Source of the DNA: Woronichinia naegeliana WA131
GTDB taxonomy: Bacteria; Cyanobacteriota; Cyanobacteriia; Cyanobacteriales; Microcystaceae
DNA: 64,000 nucleotides
Direction: 5' to 3'
Assembly: GCA_025370055.1 (NCBI GenBank)
Contig: CP073041.1
Span: 806,001 to 870,000, forward strand
In this document: positions 18,288 to 25,807 of the stretch, in pieces
Numbering within the stretch: the first letter of the stretch is position 1
How the letters are laid out: every line of letters starts with the position of its first letter
The notes under the pieces: model-generated
Database searches by the model: none
Told to the model about the DNA's origin: nothing
Seen by the model: the letters and a program-made list of their open reading frames with translations, nothing else
Position numbers and translations under genes: made by a program

Positions 18288-19022
18288 ATGAATGATAATA
18301 ACTTGTCAATTTCTCCCTTACCTCTGCAATTAGAAACTTGGGAAACTAGCCTGGGCTGGCAACCCCAGAGTCAATGGCCCCAATTCCAGCATTTGTATGA
18401 ATTAATTTTGACTGGCAATCAACATTTGAACTTGACACGCATTACCGAACCTCTGGATTTTGTGGAGAAACATCTCTGGGATTCCCTAGCCGGTTTGTTT
18501 TTATTACCTGACATTTCCCAGTTAACCCAGCCCCAGGTCATTGATATTGGCACAGGAGCCGGTTTTCCTGGCATTCCCACCGCGATCGCCTTTCCCGATT
18601 GGTCTATTACCCTTTTGGATTCAACCCGCAAAAAAATCCAATTTATTGACGAGTTGTTAACCACCCTGCAAATTACCAATGCGAAAACCTGGCTAGGACG
18701 GGCCGAAACCCTAAGCGGCGATCGCCATCATCGCAGTCACTATGATCTGGCTCTCATTCGGGCAGTGGCTCAACCCGCTATTTGTGCCCAGTATGCCCTA
18801 CCCTTGGTAAAGCTGGATGGTTGGGTCGTGCTCTATCGCGGTCAATGGGAAGCGGCGGAAACCGAAGCTCTTCTGCCCATTGTGGAGGAATTAGGGGGTA
18901 AAATCGAAACCATTAAAACGATCCAAACACCTTGGACATCGGGGATTCGCAATCTAATTTATCTTCGCAAAGTCAAAAGCACTGCCGTAACCCTTCCTCG
19001 TCTCAAGCGTAAAACTATTTAA
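18288..19022 (+). CDS. rsmG: 16S rRNA (guanine-527-N7)-methyltransferase RsmG
   Basis: This 244-residue S-adenosylmethionine-dependent enzyme methylates G527 of 16S rRNA. Family marks are HLWDSLAGLFLLP, the SAM-binding loop VIDIGTGAGFPGIPTAIAFP, LLDSTRKKIQFIDEL, and RAVAQPAICAQYALPLVKLDG. The length fits the family. It lies 4 bp after the ABC ATPase gene and 16 bp before the MAPEG gene. All three point the same way, so a small operon is likely. Confidence 0.94.
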   Translation: MNDNNLSISPLPLQLETWETSLGWQPQSQWPQFQHLYELILTGNQHLNLTRITEPLDFVEKHLWDSLAGLFLLPDISQLTQPQVIDIGTGAGFPGIPTAIAFPDWSITLLDSTRKKIQFIDELLTTLQITNAKTWLGRAETLSGDRHHRSHYDLALIRAVAQPAICAQYALPLVKLDGWVVLYRGQWEAAETEALLPIVEELGGKIETIKTIQTPWTSGIRNLIYLRKVKSTAVTLPRLKRKTI

Positions 19023-19038
19023 AATTCCGGCAATTTTC

Positions 19039-19443
19039 ATGAATAATACAACTTATCTTTTACCCAGTTTAGTCACAGTGTTAACCCTATTGGTCTATCA
19101 GGTTTTGGTAATCAATGTGGGACGGGCCAGAGCCAAGTACAAGGTAATGCCGCCAGCCACTTCTGGTGATGAGAATTTTGAGCGGGTTTTACGGGTACAG
19201 CAAAATACCCTAGAACAATTAGTCGCTTTTCTACCGGCTTTATGGCTATTTTCGTTTTATGTTAGTCCGGTTTGGGGAGCGGCGATCGGGGCTGGCTGGG
19301 TGATTGGTCGCATTGTCTATGCCTGGGGTTACTATCAAGCTGCCGAAAAACGGATTGCCGGTTTTGCAATGAGTTCTCTGAGTGGATTGACGTTATTGTT
19401 TGGGGCCTTAGTCGGCATTGGCTGGACAATATTCCATTCTTAA
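19039..19443 (+). CDS. MAPEG family membrane protein
   Basis: This 134-residue integral membrane protein is of the MAPEG family (membrane-associated eicosanoid/glutathione metabolism). It has about four hydrophobic segments: LLPSLVTVLTLLVYQVLVI, the stretch around LEQLVAFLPALWLFSFYV, VWGAAIGAGWVIGRIVYAWG and SSLSGLTLLFGALVGIGWTI. The family motif ENFERVLRVQQNTLEQLVAFLP is split across residues 46-67, with the E-R-x-x-R-x-x-Q-N-x-x-E core intact. In other bacteria members act as glutathione transferases or peroxidases. The role here is unknown. Confidence 0.86.
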   Translation: MNNTTYLLPSLVTVLTLLVYQVLVINVGRARAKYKVMPPATSGDENFERVLRVQQNTLEQLVAFLPALWLFSFYVSPVWGAAIGAGWVIGRIVYAWGYYQAAEKRIAGFAMSSLSGLTLLFGALVGIGWTIFHS

Positions 19444-19540
19444 GGATCATCGGACTTGTGCAACGCTCAAAACTTGCTATAGTAAAGCTGATTAATTGGT
19501 AAACCCATTAAGCTGACTGCTACTGTTCAAGGTTCCGATC

Positions 19541-20506
19541 ATGATGCGAATACTAGCACTTGTCCCTGGGGGAATTAGCGATCAACTGCTCTTTTTCCCC
19601 GCCCTCGAAAGCCTCAGAGCCACTTACCCTAATGCGGCGATCGATGTGATCGTTGAACCTCGCGCTAAATCAGCCTATCGGGTCTGTCCCTACGTGAATG
19701 AAGTTTTACTCTTTGACTTCAAAGACCGCAATGGTTTAGCCGATTACTTAAACTTACTTGGCATTATCCGCGATCGCGAATACGAAGCTGCTGTGAGTGT
19801 CGGCAGAAATTGGGCGGTGGGACTATTACTTTGGCTAAACGGTATTCCGGTGCGAGTCGGTTATCAAACGGAGGCTTCTTGGTTCTTATCCAATCCTGTC
19901 CCCCTCAAACCTGAGCAGTACGCAGCCGAGCTTTACCATGATTTAGTACAAGGCTTTGGCATTCAATCCCCCTGTCCAGCCCTAAAAGTCACGGTTCCCA
20001 AGGAAGATATTGTTTGGGCAGAAGCGGAACAACAACGCTTAGACCTCAAAAGTAACGGCTATATTTTAATTCATGATAGTTCCAGTCGTTTAGCCTCGAT
20101 TCAGGGACTCAATAAAATTTATCCCGTCGCTAAATGGCATCAAGTGATAGAAGATATTCAGGCCAAACAGCCGGATTTGGGCATTGTGCTACTTCAGGGG
20201 CCAGACAGTGAAGAATGGCTGGCGGAAATGCAGAAAAATCATCCCCATTTAAAAATTACTCGACCTGGAGATCTGGGTAAGTTGGCAGCCATGATTGCAG
20301 GGGCCAACTTAATGATTTGTACTAATAGCGCACCAATGCACCTTTCCGTAGCCGTCGGAACCTATACGATCGCCCTTTTTGGCCCAACCGACCAGGCAAA
20401 ATTACTTCCTTCTGGCCAAGAGCGTTTTATTGGTATTCAATCTCCCAGTGGCGATATTGGTGATATCAAACCGGAGAAAATTTTAGAGCAGGTATGGCGT
20501 AGCTGA
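19541..20506 (+). CDS. Glycosyltransferase family 9 (heptosyltransferase-like)
   Basis: This 321-residue protein has the GT9 two-domain layout. The N-terminal part reads LALVPGGISDQLLFFPALES, then a middle with PVRVGYQTEASWF. The C-terminal sugar-nucleotide domain contains LLQGPDSEEWLAEMQKNH, LAAMIAGANLMICTNSAPMH and the typical ALFGPTDQAKLLP. Such enzymes add sugars to lipopolysaccharide-type glycans on the cytoplasmic face. Two ATG codons in tandem (19541 and 19544) make the exact start uncertain by one codon. It follows the MAPEG gene by about 100 bp. Confidence 0.88.
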   Translation: MMRILALVPGGISDQLLFFPALESLRATYPNAAIDVIVEPRAKSAYRVCPYVNEVLLFDFKDRNGLADYLNLLGIIRDREYEAAVSVGRNWAVGLLLWLNGIPVRVGYQTEASWFLSNPVPLKPEQYAAELYHDLVQGFGIQSPCPALKVTVPKEDIVWAEAEQQRLDLKSNGYILIHDSSSRLASIQGLNKIYPVAKWHQVIEDIQAKQPDLGIVLLQGPDSEEWLAEMQKNHPHLKITRPGDLGKLAAMIAGANLMICTNSAPMHLSVAVGTYTIALFGPTDQAKLLPSGQERFIGIQSPSGDIGDIKPEKILEQVWRS

Positions 20507-20548
20507 TGACAACAGACTGCATAGCGAGAAATCCGTAATCCTTAATCA

Positions 20549-21058
20549 ATGAAAAGACGTTACCTTTTAGAAGCGGGTTCAGTTACCCTAGGAGCCGTCT
20601 GGTTGGCTCAATCTTTTTCTCATCGTTCTAACCTTGAAATTTCTATGGCAAGTACAAAAGAAACCTTTGAAGTGACTAAAACGGAAGCTGAATGGCGTGC
20701 TATTCTCTCTCCAGGACAGTTTAATGTGCTTCGGAAACATGGTACGGAGCGATCGCATACCAGTCCCCTGGATAAGCAGTATGGTCAGGGGGTTTATCAT
20801 TGTGCCGGCTGTGATTTACCGTTATTTTCCTCGGAAACAAAGTTTAATAGCGGGACAGGTTGGCCCAGTTTTAATCAACCTCTGGAAAAGGCTGTGGCAA
20901 CTTCCACTGATCGCAGCTTATTTATGACTAGGGTAGAGGTACATTGTGCTCGCTGTGGTGGGCATCTTGGTCATGTTTTCGATGATGGCCCTGCTCCTAC
21001 GGGTAAGCGTTATTGTATGAATGGGGTTTCGCTTAATTTTGTCCCTGACGAGGCCTAA
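20549..21058 (+). CDS. msrB: Peptide-methionine (R)-S-oxide reductase MsrB
   Basis: This 169-residue protein reduces methionine-R-sulfoxide. Zinc ligands are Cys85/Cys88 (YHCAGCD) and Cys133/Cys136 (HCARCGGHLGH). The catalytic Cys156 lies in KRYCMNGVSLNF. TGWPSF is also conserved. The N-terminus (MKRRYLLEAGSVTLGAVWLA) has a twin-Arg-like, hydrophobic leader, which suggests membrane anchoring or export. An internal ATG (Met33) would give a cytoplasmic form. The stop codon region overlaps a relic reading frame on the other strand. Confidence 0.94.
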   Translation: MKRRYLLEAGSVTLGAVWLAQSFSHRSNLEISMASTKETFEVTKTEAEWRAILSPGQFNVLRKHGTERSHTSPLDKQYGQGVYHCAGCDLPLFSSETKFNSGTGWPSFNQPLEKAVATSTDRSLFMTRVEVHCARCGGHLGHVFDDGPAPTGKRYCMNGVSLNFVPDEA

Positions 21059-21097
21059 AAAACTGAAACCGGCGATCGCCTTCTAAACCTAAATGCC

Positions 21098-21165
21098 AAA
21101 ACGCGATCGCCCATAGTAGGGCCATAGGTGTCAGCATAGGTGCGGCGATCGATGCGGTAACTCAT
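21098..21165 (-). pseudogene. ureC: Relic of the ureC 5' end (urease alpha subunit)
   Basis: On the minus strand an ATG at 21163-21165 begins MSYRIDRRTYADTYGPTMGD followed by RVLA, which is the well-known N-terminus of urease alpha subunits (MSY.MDR..YA..YGPT.GDRVRLADTEL). Similarity stops after about 22 codons. The frame then wanders through GCGATCGC-rich sequence to a stop at 21055. No nickel-binding region and no other urease gene are nearby. This is a scar of a lost or moved gene. Confidence 0.72.
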
Positions 21166-21227
21166 AGGAGTTTCTCTCAGTAGGGTTTAGGTTATTATAT
21201 AAGGTTAGAGAAGTTAGGCAAAAATCA

Positions 21228-21371
21228 TTATTCATAATGTGTCCAGATTCGTACAATTTTGATTTTATGTTCTGACTTGATAACTTTATAAACTAGACAA
21301 TGTTGAATGTTAATTTGTCGAGAATAGGCTCCATTTAAATCACCGATAAGTTTTTCGTAAGCTATAAATCA
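21228..21371 (-). pseudogene. Txe/YoeB-type toxin, C-terminal remnant
   Basis: The minus strand reads YEKLIGDLNGAYSRQINIQH, then LVYKVIKSEHKIKIVRIWTH and YE before TAA at 21228-21230. This is the C-terminal half of a RelE-superfamily mRNA interferase of the Txe/YoeB type, including the GDL.G.YSR.I motif and the conserved C-terminal W-x-H-Y-E. The N-terminal half is absent, replaced directly by the end of the chimeric antitoxin gene at 21381. Confidence 0.82.
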
Positions 21372-21380
21372 ATCGCCATT

Positions 21381-21908
21381 TTACCATTCTATTTCCTCGT
21401 CACAGTTTTCAATAGGTGTGTTTAAACCTTCCTGAATAGATTGTCGCATTCCTGGAATAGAGAGTAAATATAAGGTATGCCAATAGTCGGCGGTGACGGC
21501 CTCGCTTGGAGAGTCTAAACCTTCTTGTAATAGAGCAGTTAATTTTTCTTGAGCTTGTTGTTTTTGGCGATCTTGATTCAGTAAAGTTAAATTCTTTTCT
21601 AATTTCTGGGATTTGGCTTGCTTCAATCGTTGAATAAGCGGTGATGATTCCTTTTGCCAATTTTGATAGTTCTGCTCTCTTCTTTGATTAACGTTGAAAA
21701 GATAGGCGTTGATTGCGGTTTGATTTTGATGATAATAGGTTAGGGTTGCGTAAATTTTTTCTAGGTTTAGACTAGGAAGTTCGGATAAAATTTCTTCAGG
21801 GGAGTAACCATTTAAGTGATATTTTAAAATGTCTTCGATACCGATACGATGGCCTTTGAGTCGAATGTCGTCTTCGGCTAAAAATTCAAAGTAGTTTTCT
21901 AGTTGCAT
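21381..21908 (-). CDS. Chimeric antitoxin-like protein (DUF433 + ParD-like + YefM-like pieces)
   Basis: This 175-residue open frame is made of three segments. Residues 1-105 or so are a DUF433/VapB45-type antitoxin domain (DIRLKGHRIGIEDILKYHLN, GYSPEEILSELPSLNLEKIY). Residues 109-140 (NQDRQKQQAQEKLTALLQEG) resemble the C-terminal part of ParD-like antitoxins and are repeated in the relic at 22209. Residues 141-175 (ADYWHTLYLLSIPGMRQSIQ, then NTPIENCDEEIEW) look like the tail of a YefM/Phd antitoxin. The Txe remnant that normally follows such a tail is directly downstream. Whether the fused product is made or active is unknown. Confidence 0.7.
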   Translation of the reverse strand: MQLENYFEFLAEDDIRLKGHRIGIEDILKYHLNGYSPEEILSELPSLNLEKIYATLTYYHQNQTAINAYLFNVNQRREQNYQNWQKESSPLIQRLKQAKSQKLEKNLTLLNQDRQKQQAQEKLTALLQEGLDSPSEAVTADYWHTLYLLSIPGMRQSIQEGLNTPIENCDEEIEW

Positions 21909-21959
21909 GGGATTAATTTGATGTGATGATAGGTTAATAGGATTAATTGACGAATATTT

Positions 21960-22208
21960 TTATCCAGCATTAGATTCTGCAATAATCTTGGCGTTGAGAA
22001 GGGTAAAAATTTGATTGAGTTCTAGAATACCTGCCAATTCTGCGGATTCTTCTGAGGTTAGTGCTTCTCCTTTTTGTTTATCAAACAGTTCATCTAAACG
22101 TTGTTGAAGTTTATCGGTAAATTTAAACAAATACAGTTGTCGAACTTTACTGATTTTGATTTCTGTTTCTACCCAGGAGGAGGGTTTGACCATGTTTTCT
22201 GTTAGCAT
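21960..22208 (-). CDS. Small conserved protein, antitoxin-like neighbour
   Basis: This 82-residue product starts at ATG 22206-22208 (MLTENMVKPSSWVETEIK), with AGAGG five bases upstream. A longer frame begins at 22268 but its first 20 residues are in ParD-like relic sequence. The body (KISKVRQLYLFKFTDKLQQR, LTSEESAELAGILELNQIF) is highly charged and helical and recalls small cyanobacterial proteins found beside toxin genes. I do not know its function. It sits among decayed toxin-antitoxin genes. Confidence 0.6.
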   Translation of the reverse strand: MLTENMVKPSSWVETEIKISKVRQLYLFKFTDKLQQRLDELFDKQKGEALTSEESAELAGILELNQIFTLLNAKIIAESNAG

Positions 22209-22365
22209 TTTAACCTCTGTAACGGTTAATTTTTCTTTAGCTTGTTGTTTTTGGCGATCGCGGTTCATTAGGTTAAAAAGTAATCGGCGACGGAATTATA
22301 GTTACCTGAGCGCAATTGTCGTAGTAGGGTTCAAGTTCTTGGGGAATGGGAAAGTTTACGTTCAT
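22209..22365 (-). pseudogene. ParD-like antitoxin relic
   Basis: From ATG 22363-22365, preceded by GGAG, the frame reads MNVNFPIPQELEPYYD. One frame over it continues RQLRSGNYNSVADYFL, and another shift gives NLMNRDRQKQQAKEKLT. The SGNYNSVADY segment is typical of ParD-type ribbon-helix-helix antitoxins. Two single-base lesions break it. Its last part shares about 45 bp with the middle of the chimeric gene at 21381. Confidence 0.68.
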
Positions 22366-22420
22366 CGTTTATTCTCCTAAAACATTAGGTTTTTGTAAAA
22401 TTTAACAATATTGAATTTAG

Positions 22421-22758
22421 GGTAGGGGCTTGGTCTCCAAGTCCGATTATTTCTGATAATAGAGGTATTGTCTTCAAATTTTATAGTCTCTGGATTTGGA
22501 AAACCCCTACGGGTATTTAAGTTGAAAAAGTTCAGCAGTTTGCCTATAATCATTAATCGCATTTTGATTTTTATAAACGGTAGGGGTTTGGTTTCCAAAT
22601 CCATTCCCAAATTCACGATAATCACCCATATTTAAAAATGTTATTGTCGAATTTTATTGTTTGGAATTAGGGATATTGAGATAGGAATTAAAATTTTGGG
22701 GATTTGGGATGGGAATCAAAAATTGGGGATTTGGAGACCAAACCCCTACGGGAATTTA
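22421..22758. repeat. Cluster of GTAGGGG palindromic repeats
   Basis: At least four copies of a short imperfect palindrome occur: 22421-22445 (GGTAGGGGCTTGGTCTCCAA...), 22491-22518 (complement orientation), 22579-22602 and 22725-22758 (complement). The core is GTAGGGG(C/T)TTGG with a near-complementary CCAA(A/G)TCC. More copies lie at 37934 and 38048. No convincing gene is seen between 22366 and 22834. Confidence 0.75.
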
Positions 22759-22834
22759 ATTGGAAACGCCCAATTCAAAAGTTTATTAAAAGCGTCTGCA
22801 TAGACGAATTTTTCTTTTAATGTTATAGTCTTCC

Positions 22835-23068
22835 TTAAGGAGAAAATAAGCTAAAAAAAATGATCAAATCTTCTTGGATAAAATGTTTATCATGGGTGAA
22901 TATTTCATGAATACCAAGTTGTTTTATTACGATTATTGAGACACAATCGGTAAGGCTATATCCTTTATCTAGAAGATTGGCATAAAGTTCTGCAAAATAA
23001 CCATCGAAATCTTCAAATAAAGCTAACGCACCTCCCTGCTCGGTACTTTGAGCCGCTTGAAATTTCAT
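22835..23068 (-). pseudogene. PIN-domain (VapC-like) toxin remnant
   Basis: The C-terminal 45 or so residues read LLDKGYSLTDCVSIIVIKQL, then GIHEIFTHDKHFIQEDLII. These match the end of PIN-domain ribonuclease toxins, including the Asp of SLTDC and of THDKHF. The N-terminal half of the domain, with the first catalytic Asp, is missing. The first 30 residues of the frame (MKFQAAQSTEQGG...) do not look like a PIN N-terminus. The remnant is probably inactive and is part of the same toxin-antitoxin scrapyard. Confidence 0.68.
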
Positions 23069-23300
23069 CTACAATAGATCTGTTTTCTATGGCTTGTATC
23101 GTAATGATTTTGTTTTATATAAAAAAGAAAAGATATTCTTTAATAATTCCAAAAATTATACCTCAACTTTAATTTCGCATCAATTTCATACTAATTTTAA
23201 AAGACTGGAAAAATGGAGAGCAAAACAATCGTAAAAGTGAAAAAATTTCACACAAAAGTGACAATATTACCTCCACTTTATCTAAAAGGTTTTTTGTTTA

Positions 23301-24017
23301 TTAAGGTTTGCAAGAAGAATTAAAACTATAAACATTTTTCCAGCGTCTTACTGTTTCAATGCCAATGGGGAAAATAATGGTTGAATCATCCGCAAATGTA
23401 ATTCTTGCCTTTACTTCATCTTCAGGCGAAGAACGTAATAAACGAACCTGTTCAGCAGTGGCAAGAAAATTTTGACTGGACATATACCATCTACCCGTTC
23501 TGTCCTCAGATTTGCTATTTTCATAGACTGGGTAAGTATAATCTTTCTGCCAATATTTATTTTCAGAATTTTCAGAACTTAGTCTAACAATTTTATCGCC
23601 AACTCCAATTTCTAGTCTAACAGGAATGATAGTTTTAGGCTCAATAGAAGTGGAAGCCGATGCGTACTGATATACAAGTTTAACAAAACAGCCCTCAACC
23701 TTACTTCCGAAAAAAGAAATAAAATTTTTTTTTCCTGGAAGAGGATAACCGAACCAAGAACCATTTGTCTCTTCATGTTTGTCTATCACAATTTTACCAA
23801 CCGTCGTATTGACTAGACCATCTTGGATACTAGTTACTTGACTATAAGGCCAATTTCTTCCTCCCCAGGGTAAACCCTTGCTCATGTTAAGGTCATCCTC
23901 AAGAATAGATGCCTCTGAAAAGCTTTGAGCAACAACAGATTTGATTCCTAAGACAAAATTACTTGTTGACAATAAAAATAAGACTGCTAATTTAAAAAAG
24001 TTCATAAGAACATACAA
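23301..24017 (-). CDS. Secreted protein of unknown function
   Basis: This 234-238 residue protein (starts at 24017 or, more likely, the ATG giving MNFFKLAVLF at 24005) has a signal peptide with a hydrophobic core and a cleavage site near KSVVAQS. The rest is polar and beta-rich, with two Cys residues (VEGCFVKLV and the C-terminal SSCKP) that could pair. I recognise no family. It is a free-standing gene in AT-rich sequence between the toxin-antitoxin relics and the caspase gene, with base composition like that accessory region. Confidence 0.62.
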   Translation of the reverse strand: MYVLMNFFKLAVLFLLSTSNFVLGIKSVVAQSFSEASILEDDLNMSKGLPWGGRNWPYSQVTSIQDGLVNTTVGKIVIDKHEETNGSWFGYPLPGKKNFISFFGSKVEGCFVKLVYQYASASTSIEPKTIIPVRLEIGVGDKIVRLSSENSENKYWQKDYTYPVYENSKSEDRTGRWYMSSQNFLATAEQVRLLRSSPEDEVKARITFADDSTIIFPIGIETVRRWKNVYSFNSSCKP

Positions 24018-24391
24018 TATAAACTGTAAAGTGAAGATGATTAAAATCCCTACAAAGCAAGGAATTCAACGTTCTAAATATACTAACAGTTGTTAATTTA
24101 GCTCAAATCCATTATTAACAAGGCTTTTACTCAATTCTTACATGACAACATCGGATGAATCTTTAAAAATATTTTTTTCTAACATTAAGATAGACTTAAT
24201 ACTAAAGTTTACAGCAAATTGGGATCAGCCATGTCATGTATGCAAAGCATCAAAACCAGTGCCAGAAAGCGTTTTCCAATTTATTCCTGTAGCGGATTTG
24301 ATCGGAAATCGCTGTAATACATTCGATCATTAATAAAGCGGTTACAAAGATATCATAACTTTTTATAGTTATTGAGTCAAGGATCAATTAT
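24018..24391. other. Intergenic region without recognised genes
   Basis: This AT-rich stretch contains a 63-codon open frame at 24142-24333 with no recognisable motif and no good ribosome binding site. I see no RNA gene or strong hairpin. It ends at the 9-bp target duplication of the next MITE. Confidence 0.5.
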
Positions 24392-24596
24392 CAGCAATTC
24401 TCAGTTTTAGACACAGCAAGCCTTTTAGGGATTTAAAGAACATTTAAAAGGGGTTTTTGGGGCAATCCTAGGTGTACTATTGCACCTAAAAGCTTGAAGA
24501 CTCGTAAAATGAACTTGTTAATCCCGTTGAATTTTCCCCCGTATTACGCGAACTAAAACCTGAAACCCTTGCTACAGCGCAAATTTAGAATTGCTG
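24392..24596. mobile_element. MITE (205 bp) with 9-bp target duplication
   Basis: It is nearly identical to 10862-11067, beginning CAGCAATTCTCAG and ending GAATTGCTG. ATCAATTAT is duplicated at 24383-24391 and 24597-24605. It has no coding capacity. It ends 15 bp from the 3' end of the caspase gene. Confidence 0.9.
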
Positions 24597-24611
24597 ATCA
24601 ATTATGTAATT

Positions 24612-25592
24612 TTAGCAATTTTTTTCATTACCAGGACATACTTTTGGTTGTTCCAATGTGGGTGTTGATTCTATAACAAGGGGACGAATCGGTTTTTGAG
24701 TGTCTGGATTTTTTTCAGGCTTAGGAATAGGTGGAATAATCAGAGTGGGAAAGGTTATTTCAGCCTTTTGATTAAAAGCAAATTCTCCTGTTAAAGAAGA
24801 TGAGTTCCAAGGCACTTGATAATTCTTGGTATCTTTAGCAACATTAGATCGCACTTGTCGCAGCATTAAATCCACATCTAGATTTGGAGTTTTAATATAT
24901 TTCAATAAATAAGAAGTAAACAACCCATTACGTCCCATACCATCACTGGCTACTTTTCCTGGTGCAGTTGCAAAAGCGATTAACGTTCCTGATGCGGGCT
25001 GTACTGGTGTTGTTAATCCCCTGCTAGATGACCGCGAAAATTTGCGGAAAGGATTATCACGACAAGCATCTAAAATCACAATATTAATCTGATTACCTGC
25101 ACTTTCCATTCTGCCTAGTATTTTCCCCAAAGGGATTGACTCATATTCAACATCTTTTTCGGCTTTGATCTGAGCATTAACAGGAATGAGATAATTTTCT
25201 CCTTCTACCTGCATTCCATGACCCGCATAATAAAATAAACCGACGTAACCTTGATTAATTCGAGTTGAAAATTGATCAAGAGAATCATTCATCTCTCGTT
25301 TAGAAGAATCCTTAAGCAAAATCACCTCAAAACCTAATTCCTTCAATGCGGCAGTCATATCCGTTGCATCATTAAGCGGGGTATCGAGTTTACCAACTTG
25401 ATAATTTGCATTGCCAATAACTAACGCGATTCTTTTCTGCTGTTGAGTATTAAGCGAATTTTGGGCAATAGCTTGATTGATACTTTGAAACGGTAAAAAA
25501 TTAGATCTCTCAACAGAAATTGAGAAACCAAAGGAGAGGATCGTAGTGGCGATTACCAATTTACCAACAATTTTAAGACGGGGAATGAACAT
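24612..25592 (-). CDS. Secreted caspase-like (metacaspase/C14) peptidase
   Basis: This 326-residue protein has a signal peptide (about residues 1-44, ending AIAQNS) and a p20-like caspase fold. The strand KRIALVIGNANY opens the domain, the catalytic His125 is in YYAGHGMQ, and the catalytic Cys177 is in VILDACRDNPF. The loop RGLTTPVQPASGTLIAFATA and the Ser/Asn-rich C-terminal region complete the domain. A Pro-rich tail (IPPIPKPEKNPDTQKPIRPL) ends with CPGNEKNC. Bacterial relatives cleave after basic residues and are linked to cell-death or stress responses. The substrate here is unknown. It starts 6 bp after the stop of the IS-disrupted gene upstream, so the two formed an operon. Confidence 0.88.
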   Translation of the reverse strand: MFIPRLKIVGKLVIATTILSFGFSISVERSNFLPFQSINQAIAQNSLNTQQQKRIALVIGNANYQVGKLDTPLNDATDMTAALKELGFEVILLKDSSKREMNDSLDQFSTRINQGYVGLFYYAGHGMQVEGENYLIPVNAQIKAEKDVEYESIPLGKILGRMESAGNQINIVILDACRDNPFRKFSRSSSRGLTTPVQPASGTLIAFATAPGKVASDGMGRNGLFTSYLLKYIKTPNLDVDLMLRQVRSNVAKDTKNYQVPWNSSSLTGEFAFNQKAEITFPTLIIPPIPKPEKNPDTQKPIRPLVIESTPTLEQPKVCPGNEKNC

Positions 25593-25807
25593 AATAAATT
25601 ATTTTTTGGGCATGGAGAAAGCTTCTATGGTCATTTTTTGAGGAGAATTAAAGCTAATTTTTGATAGCACTTGAACTTTTTCCTTATTATTAATCATTTT
25701 CTGCACATCATTCACTGGTATCACCTTATTCAAGTCAATCTGTACTGACTGAGCCGATTTTTGTAGTCTGAATGCCTTAATGGGTACACCAGGCCAAGTT
25801 TTGATAT

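Noticed and set aside
22377-22625. 82-codon open frame on the minus strand
   Set aside because: It runs through the GTAGGGG palindromic repeats and its residues follow the repeat sequence.
22421-22758. Possible CRISPR array
   Set aside because: The repeats are palindromic, in mixed orientation and unevenly spaced, and no cas gene is nearby.
24142-24333. 63-codon open frame
   Set aside because: No motif, no clear ribosome binding site and a location in AT-rich decayed DNA. It is indistinguishable from chance.
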